Assembly: GCA_963966185.1 (NCBI GenBank)
Contig: CAWZYM010000423.1
Span: forward strand, 362,001 to 426,000
DNA from: Rhabditoides inermis
Taxonomy: Eukaryota > Nematoda > Chromadorea > Rhabditida > Rhabditidae
Direction: 5' to 3'
DNA length: 64,000 nt
Under the pieces are notes generated by a model. It was not told where the DNA came from and did no database searches. It saw only the letters and a list, made by a program, of their open reading frames with translations. Positions 1 to 11,972 of this stretch are shown here, in pieces (the first letter of the stretch is position 1; the number at the start of each line of letters is the position of its first letter). Made by a program: the position numbers and the translations under genes.

Positions 1-1160
1 AAACTTCTTTTTTCCGCGAACAGTTGGGTGTATATCTTATGAAGACGTTGCGTTATATTTTGTGAGTTGTCTACAGACCAAGATTCTGATAAAATTCATC
101 AAGATGACTAAAAATAATTGAAAAAAAAACATTATGTAAAATAATAGAAAGATGTCTCAGTGAACAAAAATCTCTCTCTTCCTTCCCCTATGTCTCTTTT
201 TTTGTAGTTATTTGATCGTTTCGTTAAGCAAAAACTTTCGTGTGCAGGGGATTGAACCCGAGCCTTCCATTTGACGAAACAGCAACACTACCACTGCGCC
301 ATTCGACACTTCTTTTGGGTACTCATTTCACACGACTTGGCATTCGATAGAAAATGGAAAATTCGATAATCAAAGAAAATACTTCTTTTTTCCGCGAACA
401 GTTGGGTGTATATCTTATGAAGACGTTGCGTTATATTTTGTAGGTTGTCTACAGACCAGATTTTTGATAAAATTCAATAAGATGACTAAAAATAATTGAA
501 AAAAAACATTATGTAAAATAATTAAAAGATGTTTCAGTGAACAAAAATCTCTCTCTTCCTTTCCCCATATCTCTCTTTTTGTAGTTATTTGATCGTTTCG
601 TTAAGCAAAAACTTTCGTGTGCAGGGGGATTGAACCCGAGCCTTCCATTTGACGAAACAGCAACACTACCACTGCGCCATTCGACACTTTTTTTTCGGTA
701 CTCTTTTCACACGACTTGGCATTCAATCGAAAATGCGAAATTCGATAATCAAAGAAATGACTTATTTTTTGCCGCGAACAGTTAGGTGTATATCATATGA
801 AGACGTTGCGTTATATTTTGTGAGTTGTCTACAGACCAAGTTTCTGATAAAATGCAATAAGATGACTAAAAATAATTGAAAAAAACAGTATGTGAAATAA
901 TTAAAAGATGTCTCAGTGAACAAAAATCTCTTTCTTTCCTTTCCCATATTTCTCTTTTTGTAGTTTTTTTAACGTTTCGTTTAGCAAAAACTTTCGTGTG
1001 CAGAGAGGTTTGAACTCGAGCCTTCCATTTGATGAAACAACAACACTTCCACTGCGCCATTCGACACTTCTATTCGGTACTCATTTTACACGACTTGGCA
1101 TCCAATAGAAAATGGAATATTCGATATTCAAAGAAAATACTTCTTTTTTGCCGCGAACAG
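1..1160. repeat. Three tandem ~379-bp repeat units with tRNA-like boxes
   Basis: Three head-to-tail copies begin near 3, 381 and 760, with a short partial fourth start near 1139 that diverges after about 1160. Each unit carries, on the minus strand, a tRNA-like stretch: an A-box-like TGGCGCAGTGGTAG (288-301 and 666-679) and a B-box-like GGTTCAATCCC (248-258 and 626-636). Copy three has both boxes eroded (roughly 1000-1065). The T-stem and acceptor stem do not pair well, so I read this as a tRNA-derived repeat rather than a working tRNA gene. The same family reappears at the right end of the window. Confidence 0.85.
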
Positions 1161-1450
1161 TTTGGATTTGCGGGGTAAAATTGCGTAAACGGTGCGTAGT
1201 TCAAAATTTGCGTTAACACTGCGTCATTAATTACCAGAGTATTTTGTAGAGTAAGTAGAGTATTTTTTTTGGACTTTGACAGCGGAATAGAAAAGACCTC
1301 ACACACGTCATGCTCGAGCTCTCGATTTCGCCTCTTTTCTCTTCGCGCGCGGCTCTAGCGCGACACCTAAACTTTCGCAAAAATATATCCATATCATATC
1401 ACCCTCCTCTCTCCAAACCCCTTTTCCCCCATCCCGAAACTCCCCGGATT
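1161..1450. other. Unique spacer, no gene seen
   Basis: No coding-like frame, splice-bounded exon or RNA gene was recognised here. Its right part (1301-1450) is C/T-rich and runs into the first copy of the 120-bp duplicated segment. Confidence 0.4.
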
Positions 1451-1570
1451 ACGGTTTAGGGCGGAGGTATGAGTAGTGCTACGTAGTGCGTAGTGCTGCG
1501 GTCGGTGCAACACTTTCGCGAATTGCACCGCGCCGGCGGCGAGATGAAAAGCCATTCAAGGTTTTTGCTT
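1451..1570. repeat. 120-bp direct repeat, copy 1
   Basis: This 120-bp segment is repeated base for base at 6063-6182, 4.6 kb downstream in the same orientation. It begins ACGGTTTAGGGCGGAGGTAT and ends GGTTTTTGCTT. No coding sense was found. It is probably part of a dispersed mobile-element family that I cannot name. Confidence 0.85.
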
Positions 1571-2069
1571 CGTGCAAAAATGGATGGCCTTTTATTGTTT
1601 TTTTGTTATCTTCATCGCTGTTTCGTCACATCACTATCTATTCGTTCATCTTCATCAACGTTCACCTCATGTTCTACACGTTTATCTCAAGCTCGTTCGT
1701 CGCTGGTTTATTATTTTCGAAATCCTCGTAGTATTTCGTCGTCATGGCAGAATCATCTTTTTGGGCAGTCTTTAACTGTTATTTTCCTTCTCGCACTTTC
1801 ATGCCGGGCGTCCACACAACACTTTAGCCTATACGCGCGTCGTAGCTTGATAGGCTTTTCGATAAAATCTGGATTGGTACGCCCGGCATTATGTCACAAT
1901 GTGTTTGTTCGTCTTCTTCCATGCTAATGATTATACGTGACCCGTCTGGGGCGTTCCGCTTAATCGTGATATAGAATTTCGGCACGCCTTATCGAACCGC
2001 AGACGGACGCGTCTCCCCCGCTACCGCTGCTCTGCCTCCGATGTGATGGGTTCACCGCGGCATCCCCAC
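1571..2069. other. No gene recognised
   Basis: Open frames exist on the plus strand (1486-1927) but have no recognisable product, no splice structure and T-rich composition. I see nothing to support a gene. Confidence 0.4.
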
Positions 2070-2620
2070 TCACTTGCCCGGGGCAGTGAGTGAAGAAGAC
2101 TCGGTCCTTCTTCCCTCTCGCAGTCTGGCGAATCCATATCGCAACCTGGCGATTCCCCACCACTCTTTCGCTCGCGGAGCACTGAGTGAAGAGGACGTAG
2201 TCCTTCCCTTTCGCAACCTGGCGAATCCATATCGCAACCTGGCGATTCCCCACCACTCTTTCGCTCGCGGAGCACTGAGTGAAGAGGACGTAGTCCTTCC
2301 CTTTCGCAACCTGGCGAATCCATATCGCAACCTGGCGATTTTTTTTCCCCACCGCTCACTTGCCCAGGGCAGTGAGTGAAAAGGACTAGGTCCTTCTCCC
2401 CTCTCGCACCCTGGCGAATTCATATCGCAACCTGGCGGTATTCTCCCATGCCCATCCCCGCTCGCGGTCGCGGAGCATAGAGTGGAAATGATGCGTCCCC
2501 ACCTTTCGCAATCTGGTGAATCCTTATCGTAACCCGGCGACTCTCTCGCGTACGGAGGACGAGTGAAGAGGACGTGATTCTTTTCCCGTCTCGCACGCTG
2601 GCAAATTCATATTTCAACCT
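2070..2620. repeat. 93-bp tandem repeat array
   Basis: A tandem array with a unit of about 93 bp; equivalent bases lie at 2161 and 2254. Each unit contains the submotif TCGCAACCTGGCGA twice and a stretch ending GCACTGAGTGAAGAGGACG. Units decay toward the right end. Long open frames on both strands (for example 1960-2352 minus) are a by-product of a unit length divisible by three and are not taken as genes. Confidence 0.85.
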
Positions 2621-3316
2621 GGCTGTTTTCTCCCACGCTCTCGCTTACAGAACTCCTCCGAAACCAATGTGCTACATACGTGCAGAAAGGTCGGCTCAAA
2701 ATGCAGACTGCATGCAGAAAAGTCGCCAAAAATGCAGGCTGCACGCAGAGAGGTCATGGCAATCGCGCGAGTTTTGACAGTGCAGGTCAGATGCAGGGTG
2801 CATCAAGTACGCTTGCAGCATGCATGTACTCTGCATACAGATGAATCTTTAAAAAGTGCGATTCCAATTGACAAATATGAGGAAACGTCCCTGCATTGGA
2901 CCTGCAGCTGACCTGCATGGCCGATGCCGCGCCGCGCCGATTTACTCCTATTTTGTTTGTTTGTTGTTATTGTTTATGTTCGTTCGTTGTTATTTATTGT
3001 TATGTTACATTACGCGTATACTATTATTCTCTTTCATACCAACACAAGTTGTGTGGAGCTTCTGCTTCTTTGCCGGCTAAAATCGAGTTAGTCAGTTTCG
3101 AAATGTTGTTCGCATATGTAGTTTATGATCGTATTCATTCTGAATTGAGTTCGATTTGTACTTCATTGTTTGCTTGTGGGTCGCCATGGTCTTGACCCAC
3201 ACAGCGGTCTGAAACTACATTTTTCATTGTCGCGCTAGGGTGGTGATGAAATATGGTTTTCTGATTGACCAAGTTATCGCTTGTGTATTGTGATCGAGTT
3301 CAGAGTTTGTGCCGCC

Positions 3317-3951
3317 ATGCCGGACCGGCGCTCGCGCGCTGCGTCGTCTTCGGGAACTGAGGGCCACGAACGGGCAGCGGTCAGCCAGCGTTGGTGAACT
3401 GCGAGGAAGCGATCATGTACCTCCGCTCCTCTGCAAACTGCAACGAAACTACGACAACAGGTGGGAGATTGATGTTTTATGAGTATTGATGATGTACATC
3501 GTGTGTAGGTGGCGGAGTGGACGAGGCGGGCCGGACGAGGGACCGGAAGATCACGCTCACCATCTCGGACTGATGTCGCAGAAGGTGAACGTGGTGTTGC
3601 CCGAGAAGGCGAGAAGGCGAAGTGGCATCTCAAGTCGAACGTGATCCGCTACAAGGAGGAGGAGATTGCGGGAGGTGAGTATGTGTGCAGGGAGATGTGA
3701 GAATGGAACCGAGTCCTTACAGGCGAAGACGAATGGGAAGTGAGGTGGAGGCGCTGGGCAGGGACGTGGTGCTAACTGTCCAGACGAGGAAGAAGGCGAC
3801 CGATGAGGATGAGGACGAAGAAGAAGCAGAAGCAAAAGGAGCTGACCGTGCAATGTACGCGGTCGTGTCACCCCACCGCGTACATTCAAGCCCTCGCTTC
3901 ACTCTCAAGAGCAAATCCACGTACTCCCAAGTGTCGAATGAGTTTGTGTAA
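3317..3951 (+). pseudogene. Unrecognised gene fragment inside the inverted-repeat element
   Basis: GC-rich sequence with protein-like frames and plausible splice sites (GT near 3461, AG near 3508; donor near 3674, acceptor near 3720) lies between the inverted repeats. The coding sense changes frame: one frame carries KWHLKSNVIRYKEEE and another a lysine/glutamate-rich tail ending KSKSTYSQVSNEFV with a TAA at 3949-3951. An AATAAA follows 10 bases later. An apparent short duplication (GAGAAGGC) near 3600 shifts the frame. I do not recognise the family. It may be a captured, decayed gene fragment or a poorly resolved spliced gene. Confidence 0.35.
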
Positions 3952-3961
3952 TGTGCATATC

Positions 3962-3967
3962 AATAAA
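3962..3967 (+). terminator. Poly(A) signal AATAAA of the captured fragment
   Basis: AATAAA lies 10 bases after the TAA at 3949-3951, consistent with a real 3' end carried along with the captured sequence. Confidence 0.45.
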
Positions 3968-4199
3968 GTATTATAACTGTGTCATGGAGTCGATGTAGAA
4001 TGTATATGGTTATGAATGGGATAATCGATTGAGGGGATCGCGCAGCTGAAAAGGGGAGAAATGCAGCATGCTTGCAGGCTGCGTGCAGGCCCGATGCAGA
4101 GAAGAGTGCAGTCTGTTTTCATGCGCATTGCAGACTGCGCTCCGCTCTGCATTGCAGTATCATTTTGATCTGCATGCATGTAGCACATTGGTTTCGGAG

Positions 4200-5987
4200 T
4201 CTGCGTGATTAGAACGCGGCCCCGTTCTCTGTTTATCACAACGATTACCCGCGGCCCGCTTTCTTGCTCGAGAAGCGCGGAGTGTAGTAGCGAAAAAGAC
4301 GCAGGGTCTCCCCCACCGCATCTTGGTGACCTCTCCTCTCACTCGCGAAACATTCGGTGGAGAATGCTCCGTCCTTCCTTTCTTCGCGCATCCGCGATTT
4401 CTCTCATTCGTTTCCCTTTGCGAAGAGTATGCGGCCCTATCCCGTTTATCGGAGTACGTATGTACGTAGCGGTTTTTTTTCTCACTGAATCGCGAAGCCC
4501 TTTCTCGGGCAAGAGCGCATCGGCATATGCTCACGTGTTCATTTATTTACGGCGGGACGCAGAACAGCGAGCAAACGGGCGCAGTTTTCCCTCAATGTCC
4601 TCCGTTATGCTTTTCGGGTATCCGAAGAAGAAGAAAAAAAAACGAAATTCACTCCTTCACCTTCTATATCGGGAAAATACAAGTGGCCCCGTAACGGAGT
4701 TTTTTTTTTGTGGCGCGAACGATCTGGGAAGTGGTATGTGGTTTGTAAGGTTTCTCCCTCATCCCATCGTCGCCGTTGCTGAGACCTTGCCGGTCATAAG
4801 TGAACAAGATAACGTCAACGCTTTCTCGTGACTCGGTTCTTGTTTCGGCATCCCTCGCGAGAAGAGCCTCACTCTCCGTTTCGCACCTGTTTACCTGTTT
4901 TGCACTATTGACCTGTTATTATAGTGCAGCTCCTATCCTTCCCTTACGGATGTGGAGCAATTATCTCGCATTGGTGATGCATGAATCACCACATCTTCAG
5001 TTTTGCCTCAATTCGGCCGACCGGCACAAACATGTCTGCCGGATTGCGACCCGACCGCGACCACGCTCACAGTTCTGTTTGAAACGTCGCGGCAAAACGC
5101 TGTTCCGATTTCGATATGACTTTCACTTTTTGTAGCTTATCGGTGAAGATTTTTCGATATAGATCGGTGGTAACGGCTCACACGTGCGCGTAGCTCTCGT
5201 CATATTTTCGGAGATCTTTTCTGCTTTTTCCGTCTCTAGTATTCGCGTGCAGCATATACTTATTCTGCAGTTCATCCCACGCTCATGCTCTCGCGAACTT
5301 AATGTACCTGACATATACAGGCTGCATCGTCTTTTCCTTCCCTTTCCATCCCATGATCCCATCCTATCACTTGTCTGGTCAGTACAATGCGCGAGTGGGC
5401 TATACAGTGTATATCCGGTATGCTACTCTCGCTGATCGATTCACAAGGGCAAATTGCAGCCAGTGACGGTCATCACATCCATTATGTCGTGTTACGGCGG
5501 AACCCCGTCAGTCTTATGACGAATCACACACGCGTTCATTGTCATTTTGTCGACACAACTGTTCGCTTTTCCCCGCTCTCGTGCGTATCGTATGAAGCAT
5601 TTGGTTTCGATATGACGCTAACTTTATCAGACCCGTGTACCGTCTACCGTCTCATATTATCTTTTTAACGGCACCCCGGCAAAGTCACCGTGTCCTTCGG
5701 TTTATCCCACTCAACACTCAACCTGTTTCGCTACCCTGTTCTGCTGTTTAATGTTGTTTCATTGTGAAACGCGCCGAGTGATACATGCTCTCCGCAATTG
5801 GAACGTTTGTAGCGAATATCCACTATCGCTTTACAGCGCTCCGATCTGCCGCCCCGATCTGCCCGATGTATCGTCTCATATGCGGAAATGGAGTCAGCAG
5901 CGGGAGGGAATACAAGGTTGGTGTGTGACCCCTTCCCACATGAGGCCCTCTCTGATTGCGAGGTAGAGCACACATCTCCCTTTGCAT
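4200..5987. other. No gene recognised
   Basis: Open frames up to 208 codons (4205-4831 plus) occur but have no domain, no splice pattern and atypical residue composition. I see only unique or decayed repeat-like sequence. Confidence 0.4.
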
Positions 5988-6061
5988 GTTTCAAGCATAA
6001 ACCGGTCCCTACTTATGCCGGAGTCTTAAGCGATTTATGTCGTAGAGTAACGGAGACATAA
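5988..6061. repeat. 74-bp direct repeat, copy 1
   Basis: Identical by eye to 7110-7183. It directly abuts the second copy of the 120-bp repeat (6063-6182), so the two duplicated blocks form a composite here that is split elsewhere. Confidence 0.85.
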
Positions 6062-6062
6062 T

Positions 6063-6182
6063 ACGGTTTAGGGCGGAGGTATGAGTAGTGCTACGTAGTG
6101 CGTAGTGCTGCGGTCGGTGCAACACTTTCGCGAATTGCACCGCGCCGGCGGCGAGATGAAAAGCCATTCAAGGTTTTTGCTT
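6063..6182. repeat. 120-bp direct repeat, copy 2
   Basis: An exact copy of 1451-1570. Perfect identity over 120 bp implies recent mobility, duplication or conversion. Confidence 0.85.
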
Positions 6183-7109
6183 TCCCTCCCTCCCATCCCT
6201 GAAGACGGTTATTCCCGCCCGCCCTCCAAGTGAGCGCGATCCTCGCCGAGGATAGCGAGTAACTCGATTAGACAGTTCAACGACATACCCTGTTTTGTGT
6301 TCTGATCCAAAGATGCTCGAGTTCCGCATGTTTGTAAGATTAAAACCTAGGGCAGAACAGTATTCTTCATATTGCTACTAGCTGTACTGTCACGCGTTGT
6401 GTCCTTTTTTCCGGCTACTCTACTCAGGAACGCGAGTAATGGCCACTCAGTTTTTCAATACATTGCTCGCGTATACATCCGATTTCGCAAAGATGTTGTA
6501 CTAGCCATGGCAAGTGTGAGTACGTACCTACTGTTCTGGTCCCCTTTCTCTCGCCCCGCACGTATTGTGCGGAGGAAGCGGAACTCCGTGACCGCGCACC
6601 CTAGCGCGGCAGCTCTATGTGCTCAATTTGTTAATCACTGAGCTCCCTATGAGTTTTTGTCTACTCTTGTAGATCAGTCATTCGGCGCTTCGTTTGAATA
6701 ACTAGATCAGTAATTGAACTACACTGTTGCGCTCAGTAAAACACCGACATAGTTATCTTTTAGCTCCCCTTCAAGCAAGCGGCCCTTTTCCGAGGGAAGC
6801 TAATGATCTATTTACAGGTACGGTAAGATGGAGGTGCCAGCGATTCGTAAACGTCCGCGGGACGAGCTCGGAGGAGACAAACTCGCGGCGACAGTCGGAC
6901 TTGCCGCTCTCTTCCCCGAAGAAAAGGATGCGGCACCCTCGACAAGCTCCCCTCCACTGTCCCCATAGAGAAGAGCCGCCGTTGAGAGAGAGAGCCCCTT
7001 TTCGCCCCATCGAACATTGGCCCACGTTGACGAACCGTGTCCTATCAGTTGCTCGCGCAATGATTGTATATTCGTGGGCCTCAAAGGCCATCCGCATAAG
7101 CATAAACCG
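6183..7109. other. No gene recognised
   Basis: Nothing with a gene-like splice pattern or a recognisable domain. The short frames at 6727-7122 overlap on both strands and look like chance. Confidence 0.4.
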
Positions 7110-7183
7110 GTTTCAAGCATAAACCGGTCCCTACTTATGCCGGAGTCTTAAGCGATTTATGTCGTAGAGTAACGGAGACATAA
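7110..7183. repeat. 74-bp direct repeat, copy 2
   Basis: Second copy of 5988-6061. A partial ten-base copy (CATAAACCGG) sits just before it at 7101. It is not followed by the 120-bp block. Confidence 0.85.
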
Positions 7184-8297
7184 CATTTATTTCCTTATTC
7201 AAAAACCCTAAAACCTCAAACCAGCCCCCAACGTGCTACCGCTTACAAGGCCCACATCTGGATCCACAAAGGCCCAAAATTGGGCCTTTAGAAAATCGTG
7301 AATAACTCGGTCAGTTTTTGAGCTAGAGCTTTCTAGTTTAGTGCAATAGATTCCTCGCAAAACCAGAATTTTAACGGTATACTGATGTGGGTGTTACTAT
7401 GAAACGTATCGCACAGTGCTCGGAAAAGTACCCCGCAAATCCATTTTTGTCTCCGATATTTTTGCAGAAACAACTTTTTCGTATACTATTCGCGGCATTC
7501 GCTATCCAAAAATACACAGTTTGTCATATGCTTACTCACATCTTTACTCAGAACACTCCATCAAAAGTCTCATTCGGCCGGGCGCTGATTGGCCGGCGCG
7601 CGCCGAAACCCCGCCCCAGACCTCGAACCGCCAAGGCCCACTTTTGGGCCTTCAAAGTTGGAGGTTCGAGCAAAGTCCCGCGATTGGATTTTTGCTCGAA
7701 CAGTTTCTTCTGCTCGCCTCACCTCAAAGTAGCAAGTTTGAGGTAATTTCAAATATTTTTTAATTCATGTATACTCCCTCCCCCTCACCCTCTCTCTCTC
7801 TCTTTCGTTTACTTTCACGTTTCCGCAGCGGTCTCGGCGACTATGTATTCTCATTGCTCCATGAGAGACAGTTGCCTTGTCTAATTATTCTTCTGATTCA
7901 TTCAACATCAAGAAAACATGCAATTCACACCATTTATTACTAAAAATCATACCAAATACCGCTACAAACACTTCTCGAAAGCCAGAGACTCACTTACACA
8001 TCACAAATCTACAAATAAGCTACACAATATAAAATACAGTATCATAACCCGCAACACCCGATACAGTAACCCGACATCGTCTCAAAAAAACACGAGGTCG
8101 TCTCACAGGATACAGAGTAATGCTGGTATTGGAGATGGTAGCTAGACTACGCATCAAATTCAATCAATAATCAGTCAATCAGTACTTCTTCAAAACGCAT
8201 ACGAGGTTCGAGTATAGGGGAAGACCGAATGGAACCGGTCAAAGCGGCTCATAAGCTATTCACAAAGGGACAAAGGGGGTTGCTTGTTACACTCTCA
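7184..8297. other. XRN1 downstream region, with a short GGCCCAAAATTGGGCC palindrome
   Basis: 7270-7290 holds a perfect palindrome around AAAGGCCCAAAATTGGGCCTTT, and a related AAGGCCCACTTTTGGGCCTT lies near 7633, suggesting decayed repeat copies. The portion nearest 8297 should be the XRN1 3' UTR (minus strand). No gene was recognised. Confidence 0.4.
7933..7938 (-). terminator. Candidate XRN1 poly(A) signal
   Basis: TTTATT on the plus strand gives AATAAA on the minus strand, about 360 nt after the XRN1 stop. It is the nearest canonical hexamer I found, but a variant signal closer in is possible. Confidence 0.35.
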
Positions 8298-10010
8298 CTA
8301 CTCCCTGGGAGCGAGGAACTTGGCTGCTATGCGCTGTTTCCTCGGGTGGGCGGACGTGGCGGCTGCTTGCGAGGCGACTGCTCCTCCCGCCTGCTCCGTC
8401 TGCTCCGTCTTCTGCTCCTCTCCTCCCTTCGTCTGACTCACCACCACCTTCCGTCCGCCCCTCCCCGCAGGGTGGTGCGACTTGCGAGTGCGCGTCACCT
8501 GGAAAGAGTCAACTCTAGCGATGATCAATGGGACAGTCCATTGGTCACTGTTCACCTCACTCAACCAATCTTAGGATCGAAACATAAAACATACAACATC
8601 CCTTTCCCTCCCTCCACCCACCGTACTAGGCCTGAGATCGGTGACAGTGACCTTCTCGGCTCCGTACTGCCTCTCCTGGTCGGGCACCGGACCACTGCTG
8701 CGGCTGCTGCCAAAGAAGTGGCCGCGTCCCGGCGGCGCGCCTACACCACCTACAACATACACGTACCACACTCTGCCCAGACAATCACACACACACACAA
8801 AAACACTACTCGACATGTGATAGTAAAGTGTGTCTCGCCCCAACACTCACCCCTCCCTCCCCTCTGTCCTCTTCCCCTCCACATGTGCGGCTGCAGCATG
8901 GGTCGTCCCGTGTTAGGGTGGAAGATGGGAGGGGGCAGTGGCTGGCAACCCGCAGCCAGCATAGCCGGGTGGATGGGAAGGACGCCCGGCGGAGGCAGAC
9001 CCGCAGCCATCATCATAGCTATCTGCTGCTGCACCATCGCCGGAGGAGGAAGCATCGTCTGGAATGGACGGGATGGTGACGTCAGCTGTGACGTCACTCA
9101 CCGGCTGCGGCACTCCCATCGGCATGCCAGGCAGGATCTGTTGACGGGGAGACGGCTGGGGAGAGATCTGGAATAGACTCTCTCTCTCCCCCCCCCCTCG
9201 CCCCACCTGCATGGGAGCCACCTGCGTCTGCACCAGCACCTCTGTCGGCGGCTCCACCCTCTGCTGTTTCTCCTGCAGGGGCGACTTGCGAGTGGGCGGA
9301 GGCGGTGCCTTGATCGAATCGAACAGCATCTGCAGCTGGTCCAGCTGCTCCTTCTCCTTCTCCAACTTCTCCATCCTCGGAGACTTCTCCTTCCTGCCCT
9401 GCTCCTTCTCCTTCTTCTTCTTCGGCGTCTGCTCCTTCTTCCTGGGAGTCACCTTCTCATGTTCCTTCGAGGCCTCCGCAGCCCTGCCCAAACCGAGTAG
9501 ACTGTTCAGGTGAGCAGTCATGTCGCGCTGAAACGAGAACAGTAAACAACAACAACAACAACAACAACTCGCCTTCTGATCATCGTCTCCCTTGTGCGGA
9601 CCGGCGTGTCCGTTGCCCTTTGCAGGCTTCTTGGGGGTTTCCTTCTTGTGCTCCTTCTTGCCTCCTTCTCCTCCTCCCTGTTTCTTCTCCTGCTGTTTCT
9701 GCATCAACTGCAGCACAGCAGGCGGGGCACCGTACTGCACGCGAGGGCTCTTCGAGTCGTTCTATACCCAATCAATCAACAATCATTGAACAAAAGTATA
9801 TTTGTTCATTGTTTACATGCCTGACCTTGCATCCGGCTTCACGTTTTCGGTTGCGGAACATATGATCGGGAGATTAACACCATCTACCATCACTACAACA
9901 ATACAATATCATCGACTCGCCTTGCCTCCGTTCCTCGGTCTGTCTGCCATGGTCGAGTAGGCGGCCTGCTGCATCTGCTGATCCCGATCCCGTCCCGCAC
10001 CCATGCGAGT
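8298..10010 (-). other. xrn-1: XRN1 low-complexity C-terminal tail exons
   Basis: The last seven exons encode a Lys/Glu- and Pro/Gln/Met-rich tail ([33 protein letters not shown]) ending [13 protein letters not shown]. In other animals the XRN1 tail is disordered and binds decapping and decay partners; by family analogy this tail may do the same. The introns here are very short (9168-9206 is 39 bp, 9059-9101 is 43 bp, 9528-9572 is 45 bp). Confidence 0.8.
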
Positions 10011-10915
10011 CTGCAAATCACCCAACTGTAATACTACTACTACTACTGTAATACTATATACTGTATATACCGTCATGATGTACGTTTCACATGTGCTCCA
10101 AAATGTGGTAAGTGCTATCGTCACACAAGCGCAATGACTCATACGTCTGTGTAGTGAATATCGCTACTCACGCGTGCAATGCTTGTCGTAATAATATGCT
10201 TTCAGTCACCACTCACCTGCCAACACATCCACTACCCTTATCGCAGCGATCCGCCGATGCTACTAGCCATAGATTGTTAAACTAAATCCATTTGTTCAAC
10301 TAAATACGCAACCAGTTAGACATTGAGCGAATCGAAGTCGAGATACGAGGGTTAGAATCTCCTCCCCAACGCCTCACGCTCCCTTCTCGTCATTTGCAAA
10401 TCTCGTCGTGCTAACGGTGATACGTCCCGGTCAACACGCACAGCTTCACAGCATCCACTACACCCACCATCACTCGTTCGACTCTCCGCCCCCCAACCCA
10501 CCTGCTCCCTCCTCGCCCCTCCTCCTCTTCCCCCTCCTCCCGACTGCGCCTTCCTGCCCTTCCTCTCCCGACCGTATGTCATATTCACGAGAGACGCCAC
10601 CGGCACAGTGAAGCCAGACGCAATCTCCGATCTGGCAACAGGTAAAAGTAGAGATAGCTATCGATTCTAGAGACTTATGAGTACTTCGCGGACTATCAAA
10701 GCAAGACTATGCCACGACGCAAAGGTATGGTGCAAGGTAGTAAAGGTAAGAATATAAGATACCGGATCTTGAATCCGCCGGGGAACTCTCTGTCAAAGAT
10801 GACGTCAATCTTGTCGCCCGCGATTCCCACGACCACTCCCTGCAGACCGAACGGAACAGAAGTGCCCTGGAAAAATGCTACATTTATTGAAAAGGGAAAA
10901 TGATGTTTTCACTTT

Positions 10916-10975
<60 letters not shown>

Positions 10976-11743
10976 CTCTTCCCCTCACCTGGACACAGTT
11001 GGTGACGCGGTCGAACAGTTGGAAGTCGGCCTCGGCGTCCGGACGCACTTTGCCGTCGTGCAACTCCGCCTAAGAGGAGACGTCTACTCTCTATCTCCCT
11101 CCTCTCTCGCCCTCTCTCTCCCTCTATATCTCCCTCATTTACTATCTCTCTATCTTCACCTATCTCCCTCATTTACTATCTTCACCTATCTCTCTCATTT
11201 CCTATCTCTATCTCTTTCTATCTCTTTCTATCTCTTTCTCTCTCTTTATTTCTCTCTCTTCCCCTATCTTTCTCATTTCCTATCTCTATCTCTTTCTATC
11301 TCTCTCTCTCGCTCTCTCTCTCCCCTCTCTCTCCCTCTACACCCACCCTGTACAGTTTGGCCGGGTTGACCGAGCTTCTCTTAGCCTGCATCGTACGCGG
11401 CGTATTCGCCAGAATCTTCTCGTACGCCGCTGGAAATCACACACGAATAAGTTTCAATCCGATACTAAGATACTATACTGTCCTCATTTCTTCAATTATA
11501 CTCAATTTTCGATTCTCCCGCAGAAATGCACATCATCCACAACAAAGCTCACCCAAAACTTGGACGACAGTAGTTAGTGAGATAACCTCTGGCGTTTCTC
11601 CCAACACCCACCAATGGCGCTGCTACCAAGGGCAGGAGGCTACTCTCTTTCTCTCTCTCTCTCTCTCCCTCCCCCCTCCCTCCCTCCTCTCTCTCTCTCT
11701 CTCCCATCACCCACCAAATGGCGCTGCTACCAAGGGCAGGAGG

Positions 11744-11783
<40 letters not shown>

Positions 11784-11820
11784 ATCACCCACCAATGGCG
11801 CTGCTACCAAGAGCAGAAGG

Positions 11821-11866
<46 letters not shown>

Positions 11867-11929
11867 ACTACCCACCAATGGCGCTGCTACCAAGGGCAGG
11901 AGGCTACTCTCTCTCTCTCTCCCTCCCTC

Positions 11930-11972
<43 letters not shown>

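Larger units (their letters stand above)
2656..4199. mobile_element. Inverted-repeat-bounded element (DNA-transposon or Pack-type candidate)
   Basis: The ends are inverted copies: CTCCGAAACCAATGTGCTAC at 2656 matches the reverse complement of GTAGCACATTGGTTTCGGAG ending near 4199, and similarity extends to about 30 bp. Both subterminal zones (2680-2930 and 4050-4180) are crowded with TGCA-containing words such as GCAGACTGCA and TGCAGGCTGC, a common layout for cut-and-paste elements. No transposase frame is visible inside. The interior carries gene-like, GC-rich sequence with a stop codon and poly(A) signal (separate entry), suggesting a non-autonomous element that captured host DNA. No clear target-site duplication was found, so the superfamily is undetermined. 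Confidence 0.6.

Noticed and set aside
242..310. A functional tRNA gene in each left-end repeat
   Set aside because: A- and B-box-like sequences are present, but the T-stem has mismatches, the acceptor pairs only ~4 bp, and copies decay in place.
1960..2423. Overlapping 110-130-codon minus-strand ORFs
   Set aside because: The 93-bp tandem unit is divisible by three, so all frames stay open; the products are repeat translations.
4205..4831. A 208-codon plus-strand ORF
   Set aside because: No domain, no splice structure, no start context or poly(A) signal, and shadow frames on the opposite strand are similar in length.
8229..9176. A 315-codon plus-strand ORF
   Set aside because: It is antisense to the XRN1 terminal exons, whose minus-strand frames and splice sites are coherent.
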